Positions 4,146-13,083 are shown, counted from the stretch's first letter. The stretch: 13,679 nt of DNA from an uncultured Bacilli bacterium (GCA_944350405.1 CALVPC010000018.1:1-13679); one strand, 5' to 3'. Made by a program: numbers and translations. The notes: a model not told the origin generated them from the letters alone.

Positions 4146-5762
4146 ATGAGTTATTTGGCTTTATATAGAAAGTATAGACCTAATTCTTTTGATGAAGTTT
4201 ATGGTCAAAAGTATATTGTAGATATTATTAAAAACTCTATTTTAAATAATAGAATTTCTCATGCTTATTTGTTTTCTGGTCCTAGGGGTACAGGTAAGAC
4301 TACTTTAGCTAAATTGATTGCTAAAGTTGTTAATTGTTCTAATTTGGATGGTTATACTTGTTGTGAATCTTGTAATAGTTGTAAGCTTATCAATAATAGA
4401 TCAAATCCTGATATTTTGGAAATTGATGCTGCTTCTAATAATGGTGTTGATGAGATTAGAATTATTAGAGATAATGTTGCTCTTATGCCTAGTGTTTCTA
4501 AATATAGGGTTTATATTATCGATGAGGTTCATATGTTATCTATTAGTGCTTTTAATGCTTTGTTAAAAACTTTAGAGGAACCTCCTGCTCATGTTATTTT
4601 TATTTTAGCTACTACTGAGTTGCATAAGGTTCCTGAAACTATTGTTTCTAGGTGTCAGTGTTTTGAGTTTGAGAGAATTAGTGATAATGATGTTGTGAAA
4701 TGTTTATCAAATATTGTTGATAAAGAAAACTTGTCTGTTGATAGTGATGTTTTAGATCTTATTGCTAAGCATTCTCATGGTGGATTGAGAGATTCTATAA
4801 ATTTGCTTGATAAGTTGTGTTCTTGTTCTAGTAGGGTTGATAGTAAGTTATTTTACGATGTTGTTGGTTTGGTTGATGAGCAGATTATTGTTGATATTGT
4901 TAATCATATTATTGATAATGATGTTAAGTATGTTTTTGATAATTTAGAAAAATTGGAAAAAAATGGTAAAAATCTAGAAATTTTTATTGCACAAGTTATG
5001 GATTTTTTGAAAAATTGTGTTATTAATAATTCTTTGTTTATTTCTAAGGAAAATTTAGTTGTGATTTTAGAAGAATTTAATAATTTGTCTTATAATATTA
5101 GGTTCTCGTCTAATGTTTTGCTTTCATTAGAGATTACTATTTTAAAGATTAGTAATAAATTAAAAAATGGTAATTCTAGTTTTAATGATAGTGATTTTGT
5201 TATTTCTAATAATAAAGATAGTGATAATAATAGTGATAGTAATATTGTTAATAATTCTGAAGAAATATTAGTTGAAAGCGAACATATGGTTAATTTTGAT
5301 AGAGTTATAAATAATGCTTTTGCTTTGGCTGATAAGAATTTAAAGAAGGATATTCTTTCTAAATGGAATGGTTTTTATGACTATGTTCATAATAAGGAAT
5401 TTGCGTCTATTGTTTCGTATTTTTTAGATTCTAATATTCAGGTAGTTGGAGAGAAAGATGTTATTATTTCTGCTGAGTATTCTTCTGTTGTTAATAATGC
5501 TGCTAAGAATATTGCTAAACTTGAACTTTTATTTAATTTAGTTATGGGTAAATTTTATAATATTGCTTTTATTTTAGATGATGAATGGATTAAGCTTAGA
5601 GATAAATATATTTCTGATATGAATCGTGGCATAAAATATGAATATATTGATTCTGATATTCAAAAAAGTGCTATAATAGATAATGATGACGACAATTCAT
5701 TTTCTGATATTTCTTTATCGGCAAGAGATATTTTTGGTAGTGATATTGTTGAAATAAAATGA
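4146..5762 (+). CDS. dnaX: DNA polymerase III subunit tau (clamp loader)
   Basis: 538-residue DnaX, the AAA+ motor of the clamp loader that opens the beta clamp and ties polymerase to helicase at the fork. GGGGGTG (4134-4140) lies 5 nt before the ATG. The start MSYLALYRKYRPNSFDEVYGQ is typical. Walker A is GPRGTGKT at 45-52, the zinc module uses C64, C73, C76 and C79, Walker B is IIDEVHM at 124-130, sensor 1 lies in LATTE, and the SRC motif is at 168-170. Domain III follows to about 340. Residues about 341-385 are an Asn/Ser/Asp-rich linker, and the rest is the variable tau C-terminal region. It heads the operon with ebfC and recR, the usual Firmicute order. Two A-AAA-AAT runs with -1 stops occur, at 4958 and 5162, but they may be by-products of codon use. 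Confidence 0.96.
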   Translation: MSYLALYRKYRPNSFDEVYGQKYIVDIIKNSILNNRISHAYLFSGPRGTGKTTLAKLIAKVVNCSNLDGYTCCESCNSCKLINNRSNPDILEIDAASNNGVDEIRIIRDNVALMPSVSKYRVYIIDEVHMLSISAFNALLKTLEEPPAHVIFILATTELHKVPETIVSRCQCFEFERISDNDVVKCLSNIVDKENLSVDSDVLDLIAKHSHGGLRDSINLLDKLCSCSSRVDSKLFYDVVGLVDEQIIVDIVNHIIDNDVKYVFDNLEKLEKNGKNLEIFIAQVMDFLKNCVINNSLFISKENLVVILEEFNNLSYNIRFSSNVLLSLEITILKISNKLKNGNSSFNDSDFVISNNKDSDNNSDSNIVNNSEEILVESEHMVNFDRVINNAFALADKNLKKDILSKWNGFYDYVHNKEFASIVSYFLDSNIQVVGEKDVIISAEYSSVVNNAAKNIAKLELLFNLVMGKFYNIAFILDDEWIKLRDKYISDMNRGIKYEYIDSDIQKSAIIDNDDDNSFSDISLSARDIFGSDIVEIK

Positions 5763-5778
5763 AAGGAGATAATTATAT

Positions 5779-6081
5779 ATGAATATGCAAGCTTTAATGA
5801 AGCAAGCTCAAGCTATGCAACGTGATATGAATAATATTAAAAATGAAATTGATAATTCTGTTTTTGAAGGAAAGAGTTCTTTAGTTACTGTTGAGGTTAA
5901 GGGTACTAAGGAAGTTGTAAAAGTTACATTTGATGAAGGTGTTAAAGATCTTATTAACGATGATATTTCTATGGTAGAAGACATGATAATGGTTGCTTTA
6001 AATGATGCTTTTTCTAAAGTTGATAAGGTTACTTTAGAAAAAATGGGAAAATTTGCAAATATGATGCCTGGTTTGATGTAA
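5779..6081 (+). CDS. ebfC: YbaB/EbfC family nucleoid-associated protein
   Basis: 100-residue YbaB/EbfC-family protein, normal length for the family. These small dimeric proteins bind DNA and are almost always encoded between dnaX and recR, suggesting a role with RecR in recombination repair. The N-terminal amphipathic helix starts MNMQALMKQAQAMQRDM, typical of the family, followed by the beta-sheet core (SSLVTVEVKGTKEVVKVTF) and the terminal helix ending MGKFANMMPGLM. AAGGAG at 5763-5768 lies 10 nt before the ATG and directly after the dnaX stop. It is called yaaK in B. subtilis. Confidence 0.94.
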   Translation: MNMQALMKQAQAMQRDMNNIKNEIDNSVFEGKSSLVTVEVKGTKEVVKVTFDEGVKDLINDDISMVEDMIMVALNDAFSKVDKVTLEKMGKFANMMPGLM

Positions 6082-6082
6082 T

Positions 6083-6685
6083 ATGTTTCCTAATAATATT
6101 AATAATTTGATTGAAAACTTTAAAAAATTACCTGGTATTGGTCAAAAGTCTGCTGAGAGATTAGCTTTTTCTGTTTTGAAAAATTTTGATTCTGACGATT
6201 ATGATGATTTTAGTAATAGTCTTATTAGTGTTAGGGATGATACTAAATACTGTAGTATTTGTAATGTTATTTCTGAAACTGATGTTTGTAATATTTGTAG
6301 TGATAATTCTAGAAATCATGAATTGTTAATTGTTGTTGAAAACTCTAAAGATGTTTTTTCTATAGAGAAACTGGGTAATTTTAATGGATATTATCATGTT
6401 TTAGATGGACTTATTTCACCTTTTGATGATATTACTCCGGATGATATTAATTTAGAAAGTCTTTTTGATAGAGTAAAAAATGATAAAATTAAGGAGTTAA
6501 TTTTTGTTACTAGATCTGGTGTTGAGGCGGATACTACTATTCTTTATATTAAAAAGATGTTAGAAGATTTTGATATTGTTATTAGTAGAGTTGCTAATGG
6601 TATTCCTATTGGAGCGGATATGGATTATATTGATACTCTTACTTTAGAATCTGCGCTTAATAATAGAAAACAAGTTTTAGATTAG
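6083..6685 (+). CDS. recR: Recombination mediator RecR
   Basis: 200-residue RecR, which with RecO (and RecF) loads RecA onto SSB-coated gapped DNA. The helix-hairpin-helix LPGIGQKSAERLAF spans 16-29, the zinc finger uses C57, C60, C69 and C72, and a TOPRIM domain starts at LLIVVENSKD (81-90) and continues through GLISPFDDITPDD (109-121) and VEADTTILY. The canonical loop reads closer to G(A/G)ISPxxGIGPDD, so this copy is somewhat diverged, but length and all modules are intact. The ATG lies 1 nt after the ebfC stop and has no strong SD of its own, which suggests translational coupling with ebfC. Confidence 0.95.
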   Translation: MFPNNINNLIENFKKLPGIGQKSAERLAFSVLKNFDSDDYDDFSNSLISVRDDTKYCSICNVISETDVCNICSDNSRNHELLIVVENSKDVFSIEKLGNFNGYYHVLDGLISPFDDITPDDINLESLFDRVKNDKIKELIFVTRSGVEADTTILYIKKMLEDFDIVISRVANGIPIGADMDYIDTLTLESALNNRKQVLD

Positions 6686-6719
6686 TTTTTTAATCATAAA
6701 ATTTTTTGAGGTGTTTGCT

Positions 6720-6905
6720 TTGAAAAATTTTATTAGTATTGTTAGACCTTTTTTTCTTGCACCTTTTATTTTATATGTTTTTAATTTGATGGCAGTTGTT
6801 ATTGATTTATATATTCCTATTAATATTTTTACTATTTTTATTGTAGGTTTGTTGGGAATTCCTGGACTTATTATGTTAATATTATTTCTATTTTTTATTT
6901 TATGA
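6720..6905 (+). CDS. bofA: BofA-family sporulation protein (short membrane protein)
   Basis: Small hydrophobic protein of 61 residues if started at TTG 6720, placed 6 nt after GAGGTG (6708-6713). An in-frame GTG at 6711 lies inside that SD and would add three residues. Two membrane segments are visible, and the C-terminal half (about INIFTIFIVGLLGIPG) has the N-x-x-T-x(5)-G-x-L-G-I-P-G signature of BofA. In B. subtilis BofA, with SpoIVFA, inhibits the protease SpoIVFB and so times pro-sigma-K processing during sporulation. Location shortly after recR matches B. subtilis (recR-yaaL-bofA). It is shorter than B. subtilis BofA (87 residues), mainly at the N terminus. Whether this organism has SpoIVFB and sigma-K is not visible here. 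Confidence 0.8.
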   Translation: MKNFISIVRPFFLAPFILYVFNLMAVVIDLYIPINIFTIFIVGLLGIPGLIMLILFLFFIL

Positions 6906-6914
6906 GAGGTGTTT

Positions 6915-7826
6915 ATGTTAGATAAATATAAAGATATTCAGCCTATTTTTTATAATTTTATAAATTTGAGTTTTGAAAATAATAAAATTTCGCATGCTTA
7001 TCTTATTGAAAAAAATGGTGTTAGTTATGCTAATGATTTGGCTTTAGATTTAGCTAAGTTTTTTCTATGTGATGGTAAATATGATGAGAGAATATGTAAT
7101 TTGGTTGATGCTAGGAATTATTCTAATTTTATTATTTTTGATGATTTATCTGATATAAAAAAAGAGCAGATTATTAATTTAAAACAGTCTTTTTCTTTAA
7201 AATCTCAAGATAATAGAAATATGGTTTATTTGATTAGAGACGCTTCTTTACTTAATAAGTCTTCTGCTAATAGTTTACTTAAATTTCTTGAAGAACCTGA
7301 GGATGGTATTATTGCTATTTTACTTACTGATAATGTTAGTAGAGTTATTGATACTATTTCTTCTCGTTGTCAGATAATTAATCTTATAAATAATGATAAA
7401 TTTGATTATAAGACTATATTTTATTATTATTCTGTTGATGATGGAAATTTTGATGATTTTATTGATAGAGAGTTTTCTTTGTTTGCTTCTTTTTATGATA
7501 ATTTAGAGCAAAAGGGTATTGATATGTTAATTGATAAATCTATATATGATTTTAATAATAGAATTAAGTCTTTATTGTTATTTGGTTTTTATTTATATTT
7601 TGATGCTTTAAATATTAAATTAGGTAGGAATGTTGATAGTTTTTTGCCAAATATTTCTTTTATTAAAAATTTGGTTGATAATAATGAGATAAATGATATA
7701 ATATACAAAATTGATGTTATAAATAATTTTTTAATAAATTCAGTTTATAATGTTAATTTAAATTTGTTTATGGATAATTTTATTATTTCTATTGTAAGTA
7801 GTGATAATGAGATTGGAGGTAAGTAG
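6915..7826 (+). CDS. holB: DNA polymerase III subunit delta prime
   Basis: 303-residue delta-prime-like clamp loader subunit. The ATG at 6915 follows GAGAGGTG (6904-6911 region); an in-frame GTG at 6909 lies inside that SD and is less likely. The family features are NKISHAYLIEKNG at the N terminus, NSLLKFLEEPEDGIIAILLTD and the SRC motif at 150-152. The Walker A segment is replaced by EKNGVSYAND, with no GKT, as expected for the non-ATPase delta-prime subunit. The zinc module keeps only C52 and C61 of the usual four cysteines, so zinc binding is probably lost. It acts with DnaX and delta at the replication fork. In B. subtilis tmk and yaaQ/R lie between bofA and holB; they are absent here. 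Confidence 0.9.
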   Translation: MLDKYKDIQPIFYNFINLSFENNKISHAYLIEKNGVSYANDLALDLAKFFLCDGKYDERICNLVDARNYSNFIIFDDLSDIKKEQIINLKQSFSLKSQDNRNMVYLIRDASLLNKSSANSLLKFLEEPEDGIIAILLTDNVSRVIDTISSRCQIINLINNDKFDYKTIFYYYSVDDGNFDDFIDREFSLFASFYDNLEQKGIDMLIDKSIYDFNNRIKSLLLFGFYLYFDALNIKLGRNVDSFLPNISFIKNLVDNNEINDIIYKIDVINNFLINSVYNVNLNLFMDNFIISIVSSDNEIGGK

Positions 7827-8608
7827 TGGTGAAAAGGGTTTGTGGTGTAACTTTTAGTGATTCTAAAAAAATATATTATTTTGATGTTTTAAATATAGAT
7901 TTGAGTAAAAATGACTGTGTAATAGCTAAAACTGAACGTGGTGAGCAATTTGGTGTGGTTGTTACAGATGTGATGGATATTGATGAGAATAAACTTTCTT
8001 TTCCTTTAAAAGAGATAGTTAGAATTGCTACGGATAAGGATGTAGCAGTTAATGCTAATAATGAAAAGGATGCTGATAAGGCACTTAAAGATGCTAGAGA
8101 TATTGTTGCTAATCTTGATCTCGATATGAAAATTCTTAGTTCTAGTTTTACTTTTGATAGAAAGCAATTGATGTTTAATTTTATGGCTGATGATAGAGTT
8201 GATTTTAGAGAACTTGCTAGGAAGCTTGCTAGTATTTATAAGACGCGTATTGAGCTTAGACAGATTGGTGTTAGAGATAAAGCTAAGTGTGTTGGAGGTT
8301 ATGGGCAATGTGGTAAGGAGCTTTGTTGTGCGTCTTTTTTAGATAATTTAAATAGTGTTTCTATAAATATGGCTAAAAATCAAAATTTAGCTCTTAATCC
8401 TCAGAAAATTAATGGTGTTTGTGGTAGATTGATGTGCTGTCTTTCATATGAGAATGATAATTATTCTGAGTATAAGAAAGGTCTTCCTAAGGTTGGTTCT
8501 AAGATTATGTATGATGATAACGAATGTAAAGTTGTTTCAGTAGATATTTTTGATAGATCATATAAAATAGAAATGGATGATGGAAAAACTATTCAGATTA
8601 ATTTATAG
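7826..8608 (+). CDS. ricT: RicT/YaaT, PSP1-domain protein
   Basis: 260-residue PSP1-domain protein, orthologous in content and position to B. subtilis YaaT (RicT). There RicT forms a complex with RicA and RicF that carries iron-sulfur clusters and promotes RNase Y-dependent mRNA maturation, supporting sporulation, competence and biofilm phosphorelay output. The conserved cysteines are C155, C162, C167, C168, C199, C204 and C205 in the segments KCVGGYGQCGKELCC and GVCGRLMCCLSYEN. GTG 7826 shares one base with the holB stop; GGAGG (7815-7819) lies 6 nt upstream, and a second GTG at 7829 is an equally possible start. No ricA or ricF is in the window. Confidence 0.92.
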   Translation: MVKRVCGVTFSDSKKIYYFDVLNIDLSKNDCVIAKTERGEQFGVVVTDVMDIDENKLSFPLKEIVRIATDKDVAVNANNEKDADKALKDARDIVANLDLDMKILSSSFTFDRKQLMFNFMADDRVDFRELARKLASIYKTRIELRQIGVRDKAKCVGGYGQCGKELCCASFLDNLNSVSINMAKNQNLALNPQKINGVCGRLMCCLSYENDNYSEYKKGLPKVGSKIMYDDNECKVVSVDIFDRSYKIEMDDGKTIQINL

Positions 8609-8620
8609 GGGGGTGATTAT

Positions 8621-9175
8621 ATGAAATTAATAGTTGGATTAGGTAATCCTGGTGCTGATTATGTTAATACTAGACATAATGTTGGTTTTATTGTTATTGA
8701 TAATTTTGCTAAGTCTTATGGTATTAGTATTAATAAGAAAAAATTTAATGGGCAATATGCTGAATTATTTATTGATGGTGAAAAAGTTTTATTACTTAAA
8801 CCTCTTTCTTATATGAATTTATCTGGAGAGGTTGTTAAGAAATATTTGGATTATTTTGATATAATGCCAGAGGATGTTTTGGTTATTAGTGATGATTTGT
8901 ATTTGCCATTTGCTAGTTATAGGCTTCGACTTTTTGGATCTTCTGGGGGACATAATGGTCTTAAAAATATTGCAAATATGATAGGTACTAATAGATTTAA
9001 GAGATTTAGAATTGGTATTTCAAATGATAAGAGTGTTGATACTAAGGATTATGTTCTTGGTAAGTTTAATTCTTCTGAGATGAAACAAATTAGTGATATT
9101 TTACCTATTACTGTTGATATTTTAAATGATTTTTGTTCGATGAGTTTTGAAAAAGTTATGAGTAAATACAATTAG
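8621..9175 (+). CDS. pth: Peptidyl-tRNA hydrolase
   Basis: 184-residue Pth, which cleaves the ester bond of peptidyl-tRNA released by stalled ribosomes and recycles tRNA. Conserved motifs are GLGNPGADYVNTRHNVGF (6-23) with N10 and the catalytic H19, LKPLSYMNLSGE (59-70), the acidic ISDDLYLP (89-96), and GSSGGHNGLKN (106-116). The SD GGGGGGTGA starts within the ricT stop codon. In B. subtilis this gene is spoVC, followed by fin and mfd; here mfd follows after 11 bp and fin is missing. Confidence 0.97.
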   Translation: MKLIVGLGNPGADYVNTRHNVGFIVIDNFAKSYGISINKKKFNGQYAELFIDGEKVLLLKPLSYMNLSGEVVKKYLDYFDIMPEDVLVISDDLYLPFASYRLRLFGSSGGHNGLKNIANMIGTNRFKRFRIGISNDKSVDTKDYVLGKFNSSEMKQISDILPITVDILNDFCSMSFEKVMSKYN

Positions 9176-9186
9176 GGGATGATTGT

Positions 9187-12100
9187 ATGAGTGTTTTCGA
9201 TAAAATATTTGATTTTAATTTTGAAAATGACACTGGGCTATTTAATTTGACTAGTGGTTTTTTTGTTGGTTATGTTAATAAACTTTTTTCTACGAAAAAT
9301 AGAGCAATCCTTATTGTTTGTCCTAGTATTTATGAGGCTAGAAAGATATATAATAAATTTATTGATACTAGGGATGTTATTATTTTCGAAAATGATGATT
9401 TATATTTTTCTAATGATAGTATTGTTAGTCCAGAACTTATGGTTGATAGGTTAAATATTTTAAATGATCTTTTAGTTGATAGTAAAAAGATAGTTATTAC
9501 TGATGTTTCTGGTTATTTAAAGATTTTGCCTAATGTTAATAATTTTAATGATTATGTTATTAAGATTAGTCGTGATAATGTTTTTTCTTTGAACGATTTA
9601 GTATCTAAGCTGGTTGATATTGGGTATAGTAGGGAAACTATGGTGTCGAAGATGGGAGAATTTGCTCTTAGGGGTTTTGTTCTTGATATTTTTCCTATAA
9701 ATAATGATAATCCAATTCGTATTTCTTTTTTTGGGGATGATGTGGAGGCAATTAAAACTTTTGATTTGGATTCTCAAAGGTCTATTAATGAGATAGATAG
9801 TTTTACTCTTTTACCTAATAAAGAAATTATTTCTGATAATATTTCTAGTATTTTTGATTATTTGAATAATCCTATAGTTATTTATAAAGACTATGAGCAG
9901 ATAAAATTTACTTATGAAAAAATGATTCAAGATGTGTTTTATTATGGTAATGATAAAAAGTATTTTTTAGATATTAATGATGTTAAAGTTAGTGATAAGT
10001 TATTTTATTTTGATATTGATAATTTATCTTTGATTGATATTAAAAAGTCTTATGATTTTGGTGTGTCACAGGTTCCTTTATTTAATGAGAATTTTTTAGA
10101 TATTAACAATTTTGTTAATAAGTCTATTTCAAAGAAAAAAACTGTGATTATTTTCGTTAGTATTTCTAATGTTAATTATTTTTTGGATAAGCTTGATTTT
10201 CCTTTTGTTATTACTGATATTAATAATATTTATGATAATAAGGTTAATATTATTAAGGGTAAGTTTTCTGAGGGATTTGAAACTCGTGATTATGTTATTT
10301 TGACTGATTATGAGTTGTTTAATAAGAAGAATGTTGCTACTAAGAGAACTAGATTTAAAAATTCTTCTAGAATTAAGGATTTATCTAAAATTTCTGTTGG
10401 TGATTATGTTGTTCATGAATTATATGGTATTGGTATATATAATGGTCTTAAGGTTCTTACTAAGAATGGTGTTGCTTCTGATTATTTAGAAATTTTGTAT
10501 GCTAAGGGTGATAAGCTTTATATTCCTGCGTCTAAGATTGAGCTTATTGGTAAATATACGGGGAAGGATGGTTATAAGCCTAATATTAATTCTCTTAATA
10601 GTTCTGCATGGCAAAAAACTAAGATGCGAATAAGAGAAAAAATAAAATATGAATCTGAGCGTCTTATTAGGGTTCAGGCTGAAAGACAATTAAGGCGAGG
10701 TTTTGCTTTTAGTCCTGATCAACCTTTGCAAGTTATGTTTGAAAGTGAATTTAATTATGAGGAAACAGCGGATCAAATAAAAGCGATTAATGAGATTAAG
10801 CAAGATATGGAAAGTAAAGTTCCTATGGATAGAATTTTATGTGGTGATGTTGGTTATGGTAAAACTGAAGTTGCTTTTAGAGCTATGTTTAAGGCAGTAT
10901 TAGATAATAAACAGGTACTTTATTTGTGTCCTACAACTCTTTTGTGTAAGCAGCAATATGAGGTTGCTTTGGATAGGTTTAAAAATTATCCTGTTAATAT
11001 AGGAATTTTAAATAGATTTGTCAGTTTAAAGGATACTAAGAAGACTTTAAATGATTTGAAAGATGGCAAGATTGATATTTTATTTGGTACTCATAGAATT
11101 TTAAGTGATGATGTTATTTGTAAGGATTTAGGATTATTAGTGGTTGATGAAGAGCAACGTTTTGGTGTGGCTCATAAGGAAAAAATTAAAGAGTTAAAGG
11201 CTAATGTTGATGTTCTTACTCTTACTGCGACACCGATACCAAGGACGCTTCAAATGGCTATTTTGGGGATAAAAAATTTATCACTTATTGAGACTCCTCC
11301 TAAAAATAGGAAGAGTGTTGTGACTTATGTGACTCCTTATGAAGAAAAACTTATTCGAGATGTGGTTTATAAGGAGGTGTCTCGAGGAGGGCAGGTTTTT
11401 ATTTTATATAATAGTATTGCTGATATAGAGATAAAAGTTAATTCGTTTAGGAAGATACTTCCGGATATTAGTATTAATTATGCACATGGTCAAATGGATA
11501 AGAATAATTTTGAGAATGTTATGAATGATTTTATTGATGGTAAATTCGATGTTCTTGTATGTACGACTATTATTGAAACTGGTGTTGATATTCCTAATGC
11601 TAATACTCTTATTGTGATTGATGCTGATAAGTTTGGTCTTAGTCAGTTGTACCAAATTAGAGGTAGAGTTGGTCGTAGTGATAATTTAGCATATGCTTAT
11701 TTGATGTATGATCCAAATAAAGTTCTTACGGAGACTGCGGTTAAAAGACTTAATGCTATAAAAGATTTTACTTATTTAGGAAGTGGTCTTGCCATTGCTA
11801 CTCGTGATTTAGCTATAAGAGGTGCTGGAGATATTTTGGGAAGTGAACAGGCTGGATTTATTGATTCAGTCGGCATAGATCTTTATTTGAAAATGCTTAA
11901 TGAAGAGATTGCAAAATTAAAAGGTGAAGATGTTAAAGATGACTTGGAAGAAAATGATTTATTGAAAGTTAATGTTCCTTCTCATATAAAAGATAATTAT
12001 GTTAGTGATGATGAGGTAAAATTACAGATTCATAAACTTGTTAATTCAATTAATTCTTTTGATGATTTGAATAAAGTAGAATTAGAAATTGAAGATAGAT

Positions 12101-12393
12101 TTGGAAAGATAGATAATGATTTAAAAATATATATGAATGAACAATTATTTGAATCTTTTGTAAAAAAATTAGGTGTTATTAAAGTTTTTGATAATAATAT
12201 ATATAGAGAGGTTATTTTTGATAGAGAATTTTCTTCAAAAATAGATTATGAAGATTTGTTTATTAAATCTTTAGATATAAATAAGAATTTTAAATTTTCA
12301 TATAAAAATAATATGTTATCTGTTATTCTTTATTATAATAAATCTAATAATCATGTGGTTTTTGATTTTAATAAATTTTTTAATGAACTCTGA
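9187..12393 (+). CDS. mfd: Transcription-repair coupling factor Mfd
   Basis: 1068-residue Mfd, an SF2 DNA translocase that removes RNA polymerase stalled at lesions and recruits UvrA. The N-terminal UvrB-like region (about 1-350) is followed by the CarD-like RNA polymerase interaction domain (about 395-470, with VGDYVVHELYGIGIYNG from 404). The translocase core has Walker A GDVGYGKTE at 553-561, the DEEQ box at 654-657, LTATPIPRTL, and the TRG-type motif ATRDLAIRGAGDILGSEQAG from 871. A C-terminal TRCF domain closes the protein. It is about 100 residues shorter than B. subtilis Mfd (1177), with the shortening probably in the N-terminal region. ATG 9187 follows AGGGGATGA, which overlaps the pth stop. 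It is the last gene of the dnaX operon. Confidence 0.97.
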   Translation: MSVFDKIFDFNFENDTGLFNLTSGFFVGYVNKLFSTKNRAILIVCPSIYEARKIYNKFIDTRDVIIFENDDLYFSNDSIVSPELMVDRLNILNDLLVDSKKIVITDVSGYLKILPNVNNFNDYVIKISRDNVFSLNDLVSKLVDIGYSRETMVSKMGEFALRGFVLDIFPINNDNPIRISFFGDDVEAIKTFDLDSQRSINEIDSFTLLPNKEIISDNISSIFDYLNNPIVIYKDYEQIKFTYEKMIQDVFYYGNDKKYFLDINDVKVSDKLFYFDIDNLSLIDIKKSYDFGVSQVPLFNENFLDINNFVNKSISKKKTVIIFVSISNVNYFLDKLDFPFVITDINNIYDNKVNIIKGKFSEGFETRDYVILTDYELFNKKNVATKRTRFKNSSRIKDLSKISVGDYVVHELYGIGIYNGLKVLTKNGVASDYLEILYAKGDKLYIPASKIELIGKYTGKDGYKPNINSLNSSAWQKTKMRIREKIKYESERLIRVQAERQLRRGFAFSPDQPLQVMFESEFNYEETADQIKAINEIKQDMESKVPMDRILCGDVGYGKTEVAFRAMFKAVLDNKQVLYLCPTTLLCKQQYEVALDRFKNYPVNIGILNRFVSLKDTKKTLNDLKDGKIDILFGTHRILSDDVICKDLGLLVVDEEQRFGVAHKEKIKELKANVDVLTLTATPIPRTLQMAILGIKNLSLIETPPKNRKSVVTYVTPYEEKLIRDVVYKEVSRGGQVFILYNSIADIEIKVNSFRKILPDISINYAHGQMDKNNFENVMNDFIDGKFDVLVCTTIIETGVDIPNANTLIVIDADKFGLSQLYQIRGRVGRSDNLAYAYLMYDPNKVLTETAVKRLNAIKDFTYLGSGLAIATRDLAIRGAGDILGSEQAGFIDSVGIDLYLKMLNEEIAKLKGEDVKDDLEENDLLKVNVPSHIKDNYVSDDEVKLQIHKLVNSINSFDDLNKVELEIEDRFGKIDNDLKIYMNEQLFESFVKKLGVIKVFDNNIYREVIFDREFSSKIDYEDLFIKSLDINKNFKFSYKNNMLSVILYYNKSNNHVVFDFNKFFNEL

Positions 12394-12406
12394 GAGTTCT
12401 TTTTTT
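12385..12406 (+). terminator. Intrinsic terminator at the mfd 3' end
   Basis: GAACTC (12385-12390) pairs with GAGTTC (12394-12399) around a TGA loop that is the mfd stop codon itself, followed by T7 (12400-12406). The hairpin is short (6 bp), but its position and U tract fit the end of the dnaX-mfd operon. Confidence 0.72.
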
Positions 12407-12428
12407 ATGCAATTTTTGCGCAACAATT

Positions 12429-12441
12429 GGTAAAAATTACC
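12429..12441. repeat. Small inverted repeat upstream of spoVT
   Basis: GGTAAAAATTACC forms a 5-bp inverted repeat around AAA. A related sequence, TTGGTAAAAAATAAC, recurs at 12518-12532, just before the spoVT SD. Paired AT-rich copies could be operator elements for an AbrB-type regulator such as SpoVT itself, but this is only a guess. No convincing promoter was found: TATAAT at 12467-12472 lacks a -35 partner, and I see no clear sigma-G type sequence. Confidence 0.3.
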
Positions 12442-12555
12442 ATGAAGAATAAGTGTTTATCAATATTATAATAGATATAGTGAAGTATTAACGAAAAATG
12501 GGAATAATTTTTGCTATTTGGTAAAAAATAACTATAGTGAAAGTGAGGTTGCTTA

Positions 12556-13083
12556 ATGAAAACTACTGGGGTTGTTAGAAGAATAGATGATTTAGGGAGA
12601 ATAGTTATTCCTAAAGAAATTAGAAAAACACTTAGAATAAAAGATGGAGAGTCAGTTGAAATTTTTTTAGATAGTGATAATATTGTTTTAAAAAAGTATT
12701 CTCCTTTGGGGGGAATACCTAATTTTTATAAAGAGTATGCAGATTCAATATATTCAGAAATTGGCGGGAATGTTATAATTGTCGATAGAGATCAAATTGT
12801 TGCTGTGGCTGGTGATTTAAAGAAAAAGTATTTGGATACTAGAATATCTTCTAGTTTGGATGAGATTATTCAAAATAGGGTTGTTTGTTATTCTGAAAAT
12901 TTAGATAATATTAGTATTTCAAATGGTGTTTTTGAGGAGGCTAGTTATGTTATTGCTCCAATTATATCTAATGGGGATGCTATTGGGGCGGTAATAATAA
13001 TGTTTGTTGATAGTAAAATAGATGATTTTGTTGTTAAGACTGGTAGTATTGCTGCAAAATTTTTAGGTAAATATATTGAATAG
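12556..13083 (+). CDS. spoVT: Stage V sporulation protein T (AbrB-family regulator)
   Basis: 175-residue SpoVT. The N-terminal swapped-hairpin AbrB domain (about 1-50) reads MKTTGVVRRIDDLGRIVIP followed by KEIRKTLRIKDGESVEIF and binds DNA. The C-terminal GAF-like domain (about 55-175) distinguishes SpoVT from the short regulators AbrB and Abh. In B. subtilis SpoVT is made in the forespore under sigma-G and tunes sigma-G genes for spore coat and germination. GTGAGG at 12543-12548 lies 7 nt before the ATG. It follows mfd as in B. subtilis but is separated by a terminator. No terminator separates it from metG, whose promoter overlaps its stop codon. Confidence 0.93.
   Translation: MKTTGVVRRIDDLGRIVIPKEIRKTLRIKDGESVEIFLDSDNIVLKKYSPLGGIPNFYKEYADSIYSEIGGNVIIVDRDQIVAVAGDLKKKYLDTRISSSLDEIIQNRVVCYSENLDNISISNGVFEEASYVIAPIISNGDAIGAVIIMFVDSKIDDFVVKTGSIAAKFLGKYIE

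Noticed and set aside
4958..4970. Frameshift heptamer A-AAA-AAT within dnaX domain III
   Set aside because: A shift here would cut the protein at about residue 275 and remove the oligomerisation domain; the motif arises from ordinary Lys-Asn-Gly codons in this AT-rich gene.
8006..8308. Antisense open frame within ricT (and similar ones in mfd at 10486-10689 and 11404-11655)
   Set aside because: They are mirror images of the coding sequence with biased Asn/Ile/Ser composition and no SD or family motif.
12511..12538. Promoter TTGCTA-16-TATAGT for spoVT
   Set aside because: The predicted start near 12545 would fall inside the SD, leaving almost no leader, so it cannot support normal translation of spoVT.
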